Part shown: positions 43,085-57,507 of the stretch, one piece after another
How the letters are laid out: each line of letters starts with the position of its first letter
How positions within the stretch are numbered: the stretch's first letter is position 1
Source of the DNA: Primula veris
Lineage: Eukaryota > Streptophyta > Magnoliopsida > Ericales > Primulaceae
Assembly (NCBI GenBank): GCA_963682055.1
Contig: OY821746.1
Span: forward strand, 20,712,481 to 20,776,480
Direction of reading: 5' to 3'
Length of the DNA stretch: 64,000 bases
Translations under genes and position numbers: made by a program
The notes under the pieces: model-generated
What the model was told of the DNA's origin: nothing
Databases searched by the model: none
What the model saw: the letters and a program-made list of their open reading frames with translations, nothing else

Positions 43085-45930
43085 ACACATAATCATTCAT
43101 ATATGAGCACATGTATCTTAGCTCGCCTACACAACAAAGAAGTTGTATAAAAACTAAAAAGAAAAAAAAAATACTATCAAATTCTGTCGGCGATCCCCGG
43201 TTATGATGATCTGCGCTCGTGACTGATGGCGGTGAGAGAGAGAGAGTTGAAATTAAGATGACACGGTGAAGTTTTTGTTAAACCTGAGAGAGAATTCTGT
43301 TTTTACTAAACATGTCTCCCAAATTGTACGTCTATTAAAATTTCACTTATTTTTAATTATCTTTAATTCAAAAAAAAAGAAGTTGGGTATTAAAGTGGAA
43401 AAAAAAATGAAGTATGCAAACAAAAGAAGTCTACATAAGCGAAAATTCAATTGTTTTAAAAGGCTTATCCAGTTTCTGGTGACGCATAGATATCATATCA
43501 GTCCCAATGCAAACTAGAATAAGGATTTGTGCAAAGCTGCAAAAGGTGCATAAGTTGTGGGTTTTCAAAAGTGAACTTGGGATCTAAGTTAATTTCAGAG
43601 AAAAAAAATTGAATCTTGGGAGTTTATTCAGATATATAGATTGTACTCTGTACGGTAGTGTCTGTTGTACATTAGCGCCATGCGATGATGTACTTAGTTT
43701 AGGAAGTTCGCGAGGGTTATTTACTTATTTGTAAACTACCGTACCACATAGGAGTTCTTTGCATTTTACCCAAGTCCAAAACTAGATAAAATCTCTTTCT
43801 TATTGAAGTTTACAGAAAGGATGTTCTCGAATACTCCGAGTGTGTTAGGGTTCATTTTCAGTGCGCATTTGGAAATTTGGAAACAATTTTCTCACATCGT
43901 AAGGGGTAACGGAAACTTTTGAAGTGACAGTTAAAACTTAAAACCATGTTTACCGCACGTTTCCGTAGTTTGTGTTTCATAGGTCGTCTTTTAATAATAT
44001 AAAAAAATATTGAGATTTGTCAGGGTTTTTCCAAAATAATCAAATGAACAATCAAAAGATAACTAGCACTAGTAAGAAAAAGGTTGAAGTTTTTGTGTCC
44101 TTGGCATTTGAGAAATTCCTAAATTATATTTGAAAGTCAATATTTGCAAAATGGTGACGGAATATTATGCACATCTGGAATAGATAATGATTAATGTATC
44201 GAGTAATTCAAAGACAAATGCGCATGTACTAATTCAATGGTAATCAAATGATATCCATGATAACATACTAAGACCTTGTTCAGTAAGGGAAAAATAACCC
44301 AGATACGTTTACCCTAAAGCCTAAAGCTTGGTAATCAATGGATAATAGTCTAATAGTTTAGTGTCGAACACTACAAGTTATTTTGAGAACTGTTCAGTGT
44401 CGATTTTTATTGATAGACGTGTTCTGATATAGTTTACAGGATAAAATACATGATCAGGAAAAGAACAAAAGTAAAATATCAAAACCACGAAAATGGTTAC
44501 TAATAAAAGATATAGAACGCTGAAATAAATAAAACCTATCAGATACCCATTGTCAATTCGTAAGAAACAAGAATTGAATATGACATGAGATATATCATAC
44601 TTATAAACACGGTGAAATTTCTGAATGCTACTCATCTACTATAAATTATTTGACCATAAAAACTTCCGTCATGAACTTCTAAAAAGCAGAAGAATGAGAG
44701 CCCATACTATCAACAGAAAGGAGTAGGACCTGGTTAAACCTTGAGATCGGAGATCCTGCAATTTTGCAAAAAAATAAAAGTTGATATCATCGTTCTTGTA
44801 CACCAAAAAAACTCATAAATTAAAAAGATACGAAGTAACTTACTGTATCGTAAGAACATGTCCCAAAAAAGGGTCCGCCATTCTAAACTCTTGGGAACGG
44901 ATATGTTAAAAAAAATTGGTTCTATTTTTTAGATACTTTCATGGAACAAAGACGACAATTCTTCTACCTTTAGAATAAACAATGAGTTTTTCCCATCAAC
45001 TAATGCATAAAATGAATTCATGTCCACAACTGAGAAATAATCATACGAAGTTCGTATTTACTAAGATTATCAAGTGTAGAAATTAGCATTACATGAATAC
45101 AGCTTGCTATATTCTTGCACATGATATGTTATCTCATGAGCTCCATAGAGGGGGCGTTGTTTTTACTCTCTATCAGAACATCGTACGCCACAGACACACA
45201 AAACCGGCAACCAAGTCCATAAAATGGGATTCCGATGAAACTTGTATGTTTGGATCAATTGCGATTGCAATATTAGTGTAACCAATAAAGTTTCTCAAAA
45301 AAGACAAGCTTGTCGGATTAAACATTTAGGCAAATAAACAGCTAAACTCATTATATTTTAGTAGTTCCAAGTCTTTATGAACCATTACTTCCCTCAGTCT
45401 CAAATAAGCTAGCCTATTTCCTAAATGCAGCAAAACAAGCCCTGGTAAGATTCAAGAAAAGGACAACTTTATCTAGCATTGATTAATGATTTAGTTTTAA
45501 GTTAAAATTGGAACAACTTGTTTCTTCCCTTTTTATATGACTGGTCGCATTTAAGTACTGGTAACTGTTTACTATTAGCATATCTAATAAGTTGAAATAA
45601 ATTAGCACTAGCTCAGAAAATCATAGATCTACGGAAATATGTCATCTTCTATGCTCAGCCACTTCAAAACTAAAAAATGTCGGATACGATCCTACAAGGA
45701 CCATGCTTACTTATGTACTGGACTACTACACCAGTCTCACATATTCACTACTACTGAAAATTTCTCAATAGAACCCTGTAGGACTCACATTCCACTATCA
45801 TAAAAAATCCACCCTCTCTACTCCATCTCAAACCCTGTACTTATATCACTACCCCTGAAAATTTCAGGTAAGTCTTTGACTAAAAACAATATCTGAGATA
45901 ATAAAAACTTTTTGGCACACACTATAGTCA
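43085..45930. other. Intergenic DNA, no supported gene
   Basis: Several short open frames on both strands lack domains. A further exon of the glucanase gene could lie in the right part (see that entry), but I found no convincing candidate. Confidence 0.4.
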
Positions 45931-45935
45931 TAATC

Positions 45936-48253
45936 TTAGTTACTGATTCTGAATGAAAGACTACACACAATTAGAATCCATTTAGGGGGAAAAAGGCAAG
46001 TCGTAAAATGTTGCAATTTGCATACCTTCAAAGACAAGATGGATGAAGCACTCGATGATTTGAGCCCAGAAAACCCAACATCATAGGCAATTGTCCCATC
46101 AGGTTTAAACAACCCAAAGTTTCTCTCCGAAGTTGGGCCAAATTTCTGATATTCATTAAACAATGCAAATATATACGCTTTCAATACGAATTTCGGCCGA
46201 TGAGGTGTCCCTTTCCTCAACGCCAGCCTTTTCCTCAAATTAAAATTATACGTCCTTGCATTTGCCGCTGTAGCAGCAGGTTCATTTTCATCCCCACGGG
46301 AGGCCCAACCCGTCTCTGTAATTATAACTTCCATTTTATTAAAACCAGCATCTTCAAGAGCAGCATAAGTCGCGTCTATTTGGGCATCTAGCATGTTATC
46401 GTAATGAAGATTGTATTTCTTGTCATATATCCCCGCGTTCTTTTCAAAAAGCGCATAATTTAGGTTGATCTCTTTCGGATTATAGGTATAAGCCAAAAAG
46501 GGATACGCATTTAGACAGAAAGGGGAACCGATCTGGGAAAAAAACTCCAAGAGTGGTTTCATATATTTCTCAACGTCTTCTGTGAAAGTACAGTTAGATG
46601 GAGGGTAAGAATTCTGAAAAACTGCTTGTGAGTGCGCAGTGGAAATTTGTATTATATTATCTATATTTAGCTGCTTCGTCGCATTATGAAGATTTTTAGC
46701 AGCACCCAAAAGAGCGACCCAAAGAGATTGATCTGAACCACCGAATATTTCATTACCCACAGCTATACCACGAATGTGTGTATCAGGGAGAAAAGCGAGC
46801 ACATTATCTTTAACCCAAGTTAATGCATGGTCCGGATTGTAACTTATTTCTTTAACATTTTCGTTTGGGAGCCCGACCACTAATTCAAGCCCAGTCCCAC
46901 TAAAAGCCTGGAGTACACTGTGGTTAGCATCGTATATACGTACGTTTTTTATCTTAGCTGCTCGAAGAAGTTTAGCGACATTCTCAGGAGACGGTAAATT
47001 ATCGGCAATTCTACCATAGTTTATACCATATGTCCCAGTAAATGCCTTGGCTCGGAGAAGCACTGGAAAAAAAACATTTCTATTAAATATAAACTAATAG
47101 AAGTCTAAACTTTATACTATAACAATATCAACTTGGATAGGAAGATAAAAAAATACTTCAATTTTCAGCATATTTCCCTATCCTTCCTCTTCTTACTCTC
47201 CTCTTTGTGAAGAACTTAATCAGATGGTGAAGAGACGCTTAAGAAAATTTATGTAGATGATTACATAATTCATAAAAACTTTAAACCTTTTTTGTTTCTT
47301 TCGGAATATCTAGTATTAGAAACAAATGGATAAAATCATAATAATGTAATATCACACGTATACTTTGGCCCTTTTACCACATAACAAGCATAAATAATGT
47401 AAAATTTCAGGACTTTAAAATAATATGCAAAACTTTACTCAATGCAAAACTCACAGACAGTAAAACTGTAAAACCAAAAGGCAATAAAGTAACTAACTTG
47501 TTTGATTGCACTTTAAAGCAAAATGCTTATTTAAGGGCTAAGTCTAAGGGCTTGAGAAAAATCTGAATCTTTCAGCTTAACATTTAAGCTTTTCCAGACG
47601 AAAAAACAGAACAAAAGAAAACAAAAAACAAACAAATAATGAAACAAACAAAAAACAAACAAATAATGAAACAAACAAAAAACTCAATTTTAATATAGTC
47701 AACCACATATTGAACAGCTACAAAAGTTCCAACCAAGAAAAGCCATTTCTATCAGAATTTAAACTGGGTAAACTTTTCCAGTTAAAAAAAGCCATTTTAT
47801 ATCTTTCAGCTTATAATTTAAGCTTTTTCAAGAAACATCAGAAAGAAAAAAAAAACAATTTTAATATAATCAACCACATATTAAACAGCTTATAAAAGCT
47901 ACAACCAATAAAAGCCATTTCTATCAGAATTAAATCTTACTATGGTAAGATTAAATAGCCTGTCCAAAAAAAAAAAAGAAAAAAAAAAGAGTTACTGATT
48001 ATAAATTAACAAACTTTAATAGAAAAGATCTAATTAATATACAAATAAAAACACAGTAATTCACAGTCACAGACTAGTCACAACAAGAACTAAAAAGTAA
48101 AAACTATAAACAGAAAATCAAACAAACTATAAAGTTAATCAATAAAACAAAAAGAGATCAAATAAACAAAAATATACCAAATAAAACAAGAAAATTACCA
48201 TGAGGAGTAAAGAATAGAGAGAGAAAAAGCAATTGGATTAGTTTTCTCTTCAT
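45936..48253 (-). CDS. Glucan endo-1,3-beta-glucosidase (GH17), secreted
   Basis: Exon 1 (48253-48199) encodes the signal peptide start MKRKLIQLLFLSLFFTPH. A 1136-bp intron (donor CATG|GTAATT, acceptor TTTTTCCAG) leads to exon 2 from 47062, joined in frame. GH17 enzymes hydrolyse callose and other beta-1,3-glucans in the wall or at plasmodesmata. Landmarks: GINYGRIADNLPSPENVAKL near the mature start, the acid/base Glu at about 123 (GIAVGNEIF), the nucleophile Glu at about 268 (VIITETGWASRGD), LNAYPF, and SERNFGLFKPDGTIAYDVGF near the end. There is no X8/CBM43 domain. Read through, exon 2 stops at 45936. However, AAG|GTATGC at 46026/46025 is a strong donor after SSILSLK, so the true protein may continue in a third exon carrying a GPI-type tail that I could not locate. 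It resembles the At1g32860/At2g27500 group. Confidence 0.9.
47684..47940. repeat. Tandem duplication inside glucanase intron 1, offset about 166 bp
   Basis: CAATTTTAATATARTCAACC, ACATATTRAACAGCT and AAAGCCATTTCTATCAGAAT each occur twice (from about 47684 and 47849). A smaller duplication, AATGAAACAAACAAAAAACA, lies at 47638-47680. Confidence 0.8.
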
Positions 48254-48298
48254 TTATTTTTCTGCTACTACACTTGTAACTAAGTGATCCGGTTTATA

Positions 48299-48310
48299 AT
48301 TTATATATAA
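48299..48310 (-). promoter_or_regulatory. Possible TATA box of the glucanase gene
   Basis: TTATATATAA lies about 50 bp upstream of the start codon on the minus strand, in an AT-rich setting. That leaves a leader of about 20 bases. It is supported by position only. Confidence 0.35.
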
Positions 48311-48319
48311 TAATTATAT

Positions 48320-51300
48320 ATATATACTTGTGTATATGTATGTATTGTCATATTGATATGACCGAAAATTGGGGGATTTAGGCGGACGTTTATGAAGTTT
48401 TAACGATGACTTTAAATGGACTTTTTTAAAAGATTTAGAATATAACTGATCAAAAACAGTTTCATTTACTACTTGTAAATTCTTTTAAGACCCCTTTACT
48501 TTCAAATGAATACTTAATTATTCCATCATTTGGGAAAAACATTGATTTTAAGGCCCTTTACCTCTTGTTAGTTTTCTTTATTTATTTGTCACACACTTTT
48601 TAACTTTTCTTAATATGAAAGTGAAAACTAATTTTATAATTAAATTTGTAAAACATTCATTTGAAATTGTTTGACTGCTCTTTTTGTCAGTTTTCTTTAT
48701 TTAGTTGGCAGACTATACTCTTTTTATCTTTCCTAATGTAAAAGTGAAAAATAGTTTTATAAATAAATAAAAAATTCTCATTTTTTGAGAAAATAATTCG
48801 TATCTTATGAAGTTCAAAACTGCAATCAAAATTATTAGTGTAAGCCGTTGAATAACATTTTTGATAAAAGAATTTGTGTCTTAAGGAAAAGCGACGGGAT
48901 ATTGTAAGTTGTTGAATGCATTGTTCCTAATAATATAGTGAGATTCACCCTCATGAAGTTTTAAGTCATAAAGAACAAAGAAAAATGTTCAAAGGGAATT
49001 CTCCTTTTTTTTGTCGATTCAGATCAATAAATTATCATAGAATGGTAAAAGATTAAGAGATTATGTCAAAAGTGTAGAGTTTGAATCTGATTTCATGTGG
49101 AATCTAATAGTAGTTTTAATGTCTAAAGCTCAAACTGGAAATTACTTCTTACAAAACTGATCATTTTTATGTAAAAAATCCAGCATAATTTTTTTATGAA
49201 TAAGTTTCTTGACTTAAAATAGGAGGCCAAATAGGTTAATACTAAGACTAAGGAACCATTTAGTGTACATCTCCTTTGAATGAATGACACAAAGACATGA
49301 ATATGTACTCTGCTTTAGTTGATTGGAGTTGAGCCTATGCTCTATCGTCTATACGTATGACCTTTGTCGATTGAATAATAGCACTATATTATTTTAAATG
49401 GGTTATATTACCCAATTAATACCTTTTAATACCAAAAATTAATGATTTAGGACATCAACTATATATATTCCTAATTTAGAACGTAATTATTAAGAAATCA
49501 ATCGACTTAGAATATTTTACGTTTTTCCCTCCAAATAAAAAATATATTACACGTATACCATTATTTCATTTAGATATAGAAGTAAGTAAAATACATGCTA
49601 AAAATTTGTACTTTGTAGTCAAGAAATTTTAACAAAAATAGAAAACATTTTTTTTAACAAAAAACAAGATATATGTATTACAGACATATACGCATTCACA
49701 CTTATATAAAGTTATATGGAGTATACACATACTTAAATAATTAGATAAAAAGATCATGCATAAACCCAATACTGTACATAAGCATATTTTTATCCCGCCT
49801 TCGCATTTATCATCTTCATCCGAAGCCCATAACGCCTCGCCTCCTCACCCACCCTTTATCTTTATATATGAGTACATTTTTGTCTGTAAGTACCATATAT
49901 ATCAAACTAGGTATATAAAACTTAGGGTTGAACTATAAAATCCCGTATTTTATTTTTCTTTAGTTACTAATACTTTTAGCATTTAACAAAAAGGGAAAAA
50001 AAAAAACATTAGCATGTTTTGATAGGTTGTCCGTTTGTTTATTAATTAGTAATTCTAAATCATAAGTGTTCTTGTAATAATATTTCTAATAAAATAACAA
50101 TGTATTAATGACATATTCATTTGGAAAGAGTTACAAATACACGTTAGAATTCATCATGTATTGGAAGGCCATATTTATTAATAGTAGAAAGTTAAGATTA
50201 ATTGTATTAGTAATGATATAAGTTATGGAATTTGAAAGGTAAGTTAAATGAGTAATATATAGTTTGCATTGATTGTGTTTTACGTGAACTTATGCTATGA
50301 ACGTTATTTATAAAGATATGATTTTGTTAGTAGTGGTGTAATATGAAATATAAAGCATAGTTCTTAGTCAACAATAAATGATTTAATATGAAATACAATC
50401 ACATTTACACCTATAGAATTTCATTGTATTAAATGGCTACATTTATTCTTATAGAGTTACATTTTCTTAGCCTTTCAATAACTCTCGATACTCATATATA
50501 TATATTGCGAGACACAACCAGAGAGAAAGAATAGACATTACTTGATATTTTCCCCAATACCATAATTTACATTATATCTCATATTACCATCCAGAGACCT
50601 ATATATATATTGTTTATGTAAATATAAGAGCATACATTTTCATAGTAAAGTATAATGATTAATGAGTGTCTCATAGTAAACTATACCGAGTGTTCATGGT
50701 GATTATATTTATAATAGCAGTACTTTGTTGGTAGAAGGTACAAGGTGCAAATCCTATATTTTATGATATTATTACTATGGGAGGTGTAAATCTTGTTTGG
50801 CCGTGAGTTAATCTTGGTTGGCAGTGAGTATACAAAAGGTTTTTAACAAGATGAGTGGTTTTCTTACTTGCTATTATTAAATTCTATTGCATTTTTAACA
50901 AATATTTGCATGTTGAAATTATATTTTGAAGGTATCAAAATTATATATGTATATACATCATTGCAAAATTACAGATTCAAAAGAGCAAGGTTATTTGTGT
51001 ACGTTGATGAACGTAAATAAAATAAAATGTTTATATACGTTAATGAACGTATAAGATTTTGAAAGAAAGTTTATTTTATTTTTGTGATTATTATGATATT
51101 ATATTTAAGATCTAAGTTGAGAAAAAGAAATGATATAAAGATATTTGAGAAGTACCGGTACAATTAAAGAGACCTATAGAGTCCACGTAGGATTGGGAAG
51201 TCCAATCATAGAAAGGATATTCGGAAAGTATGAATTCAATGAATAAAAGAGATCTCTAGCATCCACCTAGGATTGGAAAGTCCAATCTAGATAAATATCT

Positions 51301-53430
51301 AATTTATATTATCGTATTGATCACACATTTTAAAATGTTTAATATTTTTATTAGTTCGAGAAGGGTTCAGTTTTCAAGAAGCGTTTTATATTACACTATG
51401 CTTTGAAAATTTTGTAAAGTTAAAAATATTGATTTTTCGAAGGAAAATAATTAAAGGATTAAAATATATTTTCGACCCTATATTGTATTGCAAGGTTTAT
51501 CGCTCACTAAGCCTTTTAGCTTACCCCTCACTTTTGAAATGTTTTCAGGTATACAGGTTCTAAGGAGTCGTTCTAAGGAGTCAGAGTTAAGTAGTTGAGA
51601 ATAAGCCAGACCTTCATAGGATCCTATTTTATTTCCGTTGCTAATAAAGTTCCAATATTATAATTTTCAATTCCTGTTTTTTTAGTATTACAAGACCTTT
51701 TTAAATAAGTTCCTATCGATATTTGAATTTGATTTTAGTTTTTTTTTTTTTTTGAGATATTGAGAAATAAAAACGAATGTTTGAAGTTATTGTTTTAGAG
51801 TCAAAATTATTATTTTTTTATTTATCTTTAAGTTATAGGTTTTCGTCTAGCACGTGTTAAGCCACGTGTTAGTCGGCTGTGTAGCACCCTTAAGTTCTGG
51901 GTTGTTACATGAACCGTTGATATAGGAATCAGATCGATCCAACTAAAACATATGTCCGGAATGGGGGATATGTACCTATAGACATCAATCAGATATACAT
52001 TTGTAGCTCTAATGTGAGTGTGAAAAAATGAAACGATATTTATAAGGCTTTTCGTGAACTTGACTTTGTAGATTTCCGGGATTTATAAATCGAGTTATAT
52101 AAAAACATGTATTGATGAATGTATTTTTTTTATTTGTTTATCATAATGTACTGAAATGGCGAAATACCCTTCAATAGAACGGGATAACGATGAAATAACA
52201 GTGACGACGTCATGAATTCTGACCGAATGTCCTTTATTGGTGAATATGTTAACATTACATCTTAAATTGGGAATATAAAAAAAGTTGATATGCTAAATCA
52301 ATAGTTTATGATAATACAAGGTACTAGTTTGAGTATAAAAATAAAACATTGGCAACTTTATTCATTAATAGACTAGCAAAGATAGTGGTCCATAGAGGAC
52401 TGCTCGCTCACCTGCATAGCACAATCCTTCATACCCTTCAGACATAGCATATAAAAATTGACAAGTGGATAACTATTTATCCAACGGTTTATATGCTAGC
52501 ACTAGTTTGTCCTCCCTCACCTATTTATGAAAACTTGAATTTCTTAAAACTTTTATGATTTAAATAGAATTTAATAATTAATTTGCTCTTCTAATCAGAT
52601 ATTTATGTTTGTTAAATATTTTTGAAAATAAAGAGATTACGACTGTATTTAAGTATATATTTTTTTCTTTTAGGAAAAAAATTATATGGTTACACAAAAA
52701 CTTAGCTCTAACAATTCGTGTCGTATACTACTTCTTATGCATAACAACTTCAAATCATATTTTCGATCTGTTAAATAAATTTTTTGAATGTAAATATTTT
52801 AGGAAAAAATATTGGCCAAGAACAAAACTTTAAGCCATTGAAGATATGTAGAACTCTGAATGAGTTTAAACTTTAAGTCATTGTATAAGTACAGTAATTT
52901 TAAAATAAATTTGAAAAAACATCATGTTTTAAATTTAGAAAAGGGGAAATAGCTGAATAAGTATGAAATGCAAAATCATTCTAGGTGAAGGGATTTAATT
53001 AAGTTGAAAGATAGAAACACATAAAAAAAAAAAAAGGAAATGAGGCACTTAAATGTTGGACCGTTGGATGTTTAATTGTCACACGTGTACATTTAAGATG
53101 TAAAGTACGAGGTGAGGTGAGCTGAGCTGACATCATAGTCCATATTAGTTAAAGTACATAGGACCAAAAGAAAGAAAGAATTAGATTAGTCTCAAAAAGG
53201 CATATTAATACTGCAACATTTGATATCACTGATGGGTCCCCCGTCAAAAGTGACCTTATTTATTACTCCCATTTATTTTGTCAAATAACTAGATCTCATG
53301 TTTAAAAGTCTTAACCTCAAAGTAACGAAAATATAAACAATGATCAAATATGAAACTCAATTATATGGGAATTCTATATTTAGACTCGGGTCAAATATAT
53401 AACTCGGTTAAATAAATAAATAAAGGTATA
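48320..53430. other. Long intergenic AT-rich stretch
   Basis: No gene recognised. 51165-51295 holds a diverged tandem pair with GGATTGGRAAGTCCAATC, itself a near-palindrome. Around 51880-51930, TGTAGCACCC, GGGTTGTTACA and a weak primer-site-like stretch hint at an old Ty3-type LTR edge, too decayed to call. Confidence 0.4.
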
Positions 53431-53435
53431 GATTG

Positions 53436-53780
53436 GGATGATAATTTCGTGGGTTTCAACCCGATCCGACCCGACCCATAACGGATCAAGTAAAATTGTA
53501 ATTCTATTCGGGTCAGGTCGAGTTTAAATGGATAAAAGTGCAACTTAAAGTGCAATTTAAAACTCTATCTCTCTCATCTATCTCTAATTTACATTAAACT
53601 CTCTCTTTTATAGTATTTTTAGATTATATTTCTAAATCAAATGATTTTTTACTCTAACTAACAAATTTTCTTTAAAATGTTTGACATTTATGAAATTTAT
53701 TTTTTAAAAAGAAAAACAAATATTTTTAAAAAACAAGTTAAATGAGTCGGGTCAGGTTAAAACCCAAGAAATTGTCATCC
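53436..53780. mobile_element. MITE-like element with 29-bp inverted termini
   Basis: The left terminus GGATGATAATTTCGTGGGTT and the complement of the right terminus GGATGACAATTTCTTGGGTT match at about 25 of 29 bases. Subterminal CCGACCCGA/GGGTCAGGTC words add to the symmetry. I see no clean target duplication, so the superfamily is open. Confidence 0.6.
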
Positions 53781-54359
53781 TTAAATACAGATATTTATGA
53801 GGACATAAAAAACGATTAAGTTTTCTGGTATACTTCTTCATTGTTTTGCCATTCATGTGAATCATTTGACAGTAATTTGATGCAAGTCTAATATTGAAAA
53901 ACTTTTTATTTATGTTACTAAATTACCAAGCATTGTTCGAAAGGATGTATGTACTGTAAATAAAAGCAAGCATTATATTCTTATTGTTTCTAATTTCTAA
54001 AGGACGTATGTAGTGGAAAGATGGTAAAACGCGTGTTGGATTTATATTTGCCAATTTTATTTTTCAGAAGTTTGATTTCTCATTTGTGTTTTTTGGTCAA
54101 CATCTTTCAATTATTGGAGACCATCTTTCTAAAAATATAGGAAAAATGACAATTTAGTAATATTTAGAAACATATTTATAAAAAATCCAATTGTTTTGAA
54201 CTTGATGACTATTTTACAAAATATTACATATTTTATGAACTTATTTACAAATACGTACATATGTCATTAAAAAGTCGAAAAAATATTTAAAAATTAAAAA
54301 GCAAAATTAAAAAAATCAAAGTTTTAAAAAATACATTTTTTATACAAAAAATATGTGAT

Positions 54360-54480
54360 CATGTCTAATCCTGTTCAATCTTGTATGTCTAATCATGTCT
54401 AATTCTCTCAAATCTTATATGTCTAATCCTGTTTAATTCTATCTAATCATGTCTAATACTGTTTGATACTATGTACAAAA
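54360..54480. repeat. Minisatellite of ATGTCTAATCCTGTTYAAT units
   Basis: Five or six imperfect units of about 20 bp sharing GTCTAATC.TGT.TAAT.CT. Confidence 0.8.
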
Positions 54481-54721
54481 AAATTGATTTTTTTACATTT
54501 TTTTTCTATTTATTTATTTATTTTTGTATATTTTGTTAATTTGAGATATGTAGCTAATTGTAAATAAATATATATAACTGATTGTAAAGAAGTACACATG
54601 TGAGTTTTTTATAATTAAGTTGATTGGTATGTAACTATTTGTAAAAACATTATTAGATGTCTTGGGTGCTTGGCACCGAAAATTTAATGCAATTACAAAG
54701 ACACTGCGGGTTTCACCGATA

Positions 54722-55110
54722 ACAAGGTCATATGAGTGCAACTTTGCTCAAGTTAGATTCATCGGGTTATTATCATGTTATCGGATTTTTCAAGTGTCTT
54801 CGTAATTAATTTTCGATTATCTTTTTTAAATCACCTTCTATATTATTTCTAAAGTGTTTGTTAAAAAACATTAGTAAAATTTGACATTTTTATATTATTT
54901 TTTTGATATTTTTTAATATTATTACATTATAAATTACCAAACAAACAATTAAACATAAAAAAAAAATGTTAAATTTTACAGATTTTTTTTGAACAAACAC
55001 TTTAGAAATAATATAGAAGGTAGATTTAAAAAATATAATCGAAAAATAATTACTTGAAAAACTCGATAACATGCTGAATCTAACTTGAGAAAATTTGCAC
55101 CCCATTTCAT
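54722..55110. mobile_element. Fold-back MITE, copy 2 (relative of 21880-22270)
   Basis: Inverted arms of at least 145 bp. CTCAAGTTAGATTCA, TTTTTCAAGT, TTTTCGATTAT, CCTTCTATATTATTTCTAAA and GTGTTTGTT on the left (54748-54890) pair with the right arm (54960-55092). The weakly paired loop is about 70 bp. Better preserved than copy 1. No coding capacity. Confidence 0.8.
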
Positions 55111-55114
55111 GATA

Positions 55115-57500
55115 TAATGAAGGAAAATGATACTCACACAACTCCTGCACTCCAGACCACACTCCCTTAGGTGGCAAGTGAATTATGTGTAAATTTTTCG
55201 GGGCAACAATCATTTTCCAAAATAAAAACTGACACTGAAATAGATTTTATTCAAAAAAAAATTATGGTTCTATAAAAATTAGCAATTTATTACTATAAAA
55301 TTCTACTTGTACAAAATAATGATTCAACCACGGCTACTCTGACCGAATGAGTTTATGCGAATAAGCTCGCATAGCATAATAAATGTGAAGGAGAAACTTT
55401 GGTGATCGACTACAAATTTGAAGTGATGAAACTTATATAGGGATTTCTTTGTTTCTAGTTTTGTATTAAAGTAGTTTTTATTTCTGAGGAAAAACTAAAC
55501 AAAACCTTCCAACTCAAGTTTTCACCAAATCTACTTGTCAAGTACTACTATAATTGAATAAGCTGGTTTAATGAATATTCAAGACAACAATTTTAACTCA
55601 AAATAGTACAGTATGCAGCTTGGTGGCAAGTGTTACATTCATATTGGGTGTGGCCGTGTAGGCGCATAATAAAGCATGTAGTACCAATAAAGTGGGTTAG
55701 TTGCATAAAAGTAATAAAAGGTTTAAAGCATAATAATACTCCTTAATAAAAAGTTACTATCACGTAATCCATTAATTTTCGGTTGTCAGTTACCGATTGG
55801 AGATATGATGATACGAAAATTGAAGAAACTACTGGAAAAGCACAACAGCCAACAGAAGAAACATAGAGATTGGACCTGGTCATTGTTAATAGTCCATTTA
55901 ATTCCATAAAAGATCAGAATTACCCATCGATACCTGTTAAATAACCATTTATTAATGCTCTACACTACCATTTTATAAGAGAAAGTTTGTTATTAAATTT
56001 AACTTATACTAATTGAGAACATTACTATGGTTAAATGTTTCTTGTTTCTTGAATGTGTAGTAACTGCAAACAATTATCACAACTAGAGCTTGTTTCATAA
56101 TTTTTACTGCCGTATCTTGATCCTTAAGACCCCCAACGCCTTCAAAGTCCCGATACCTCAAAAGTAACGATCACAGTTGCCAGATAGTCAAACGAAAGCA
56201 GGAAAGGAAACGAGAAACGGAACTACGTGTCGACATTGAATAGTAAAATAAATGTTACACAATGTGAAACGGGAAATGAGAAGCGAAAAACTAATAACAT
56301 GGAAACGAGTTTGCATGCTAATGATAACTCTAAAGTGACGATTAATTAATGCTAAAGAAAAAGCCAAAATCTCCACTTTTCTAAATCTACAACGTATGTT
56401 TAACATACAAAAAAGAAATAAAATTCAAATAAATTTACGTGGGTATGTGTTAAAAGTGCCCCATGCTCTTTTAAGCAAACAGCTAATTAATACTAAAAGC
56501 TATGCATAATGGACTAGCTTTTTTGACATACCAACCAAGAACAACCATATGTGCAAAAGAATATCTTTTTACCTCCCATCTTATGTTCAAAAGCTATATA
56601 TAGTCCCTTTGAAAATGTCATTAACAAAACGCGTACATTCTTTTGCTGTAGAAATGCGTGGACAACTTTTTTTCCCATTCCTCCCAATCAATGACAATTT
56701 ACTCTCACACGGGGAAATGGGTGATTTATGTAAATACTCCTAATAGATTATAGATTAGATGCACAAATTAATAATTCAGGGGAACTGTGTTGGTAAATTT
56801 AAATACATTGCTATGATTTTTATTGTTATTGAAAAAGAATTTGTATTAAGAACAGTGTGCAGACGTGGCCAGTCATTTCTCTAATAAAAGTAAAACCTAT
56901 GTAAATTAAGTAATGTACCGTCCGTAATACTGTATTTTTTAATCTAAAATAGTTATTATTTATTTAATAAAATAATACTCCGTATGATATTAATTTAAAG
57001 AGTGTCATATGGTTTAATGAACATAATTAGAAGTAACATACAATATCATTTATTGGGAAACAAGCCTCGTACGTATTTTCCAAAACAGACTGAATCACCA
57101 TCGCCCACGTTAGGGATATATTTCAAAAACATTAGACATAGCAAGGCATAAAAGATGGTCGCAGCAACAAAACTGCTCGATAAAAACACAAGTTTATCCA
57201 AGATGAGAAGTTCTTAATAGCAATCGGCACTTATTACATACATGACAGTGAAAACATTACATTGTTGGTTACTTGGCTACAAATCTCTGTAAGAACCGAA
57301 AGACAGTCGAATCTAGGCCCCAAATCTACGACATAAGATATTACAAACACAAATGTAACATGAAGGCCCTAATCTAGGATAATACATACACGTGTCCACC
57401 ATCCTTAAATCAGAATCACTATCAGAATACAACAAAAGCAAAAACTAAAAGTCAATATCAAAGAACATTTTGAAGGTCTACAGTGCCAATTTGCCCGTTG
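55115..57500. other. Intergenic DNA and 3' side of the MBD gene
   Basis: No other gene recognised. About 57190-57507 is likely the 3' untranslated region of the MBD gene (minus strand). Confidence 0.4.
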
Positions 57501-57507
57501 TTGCAAC

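Noticed and set aside
51860..51935. Possible Ty3-type LTR end and primer-binding site
   Set aside because: GGGTTGTTACA and a loose TGGTATCAGA-like stretch are suggestive, but there is no partner LTR, no internal domain and no target duplication.
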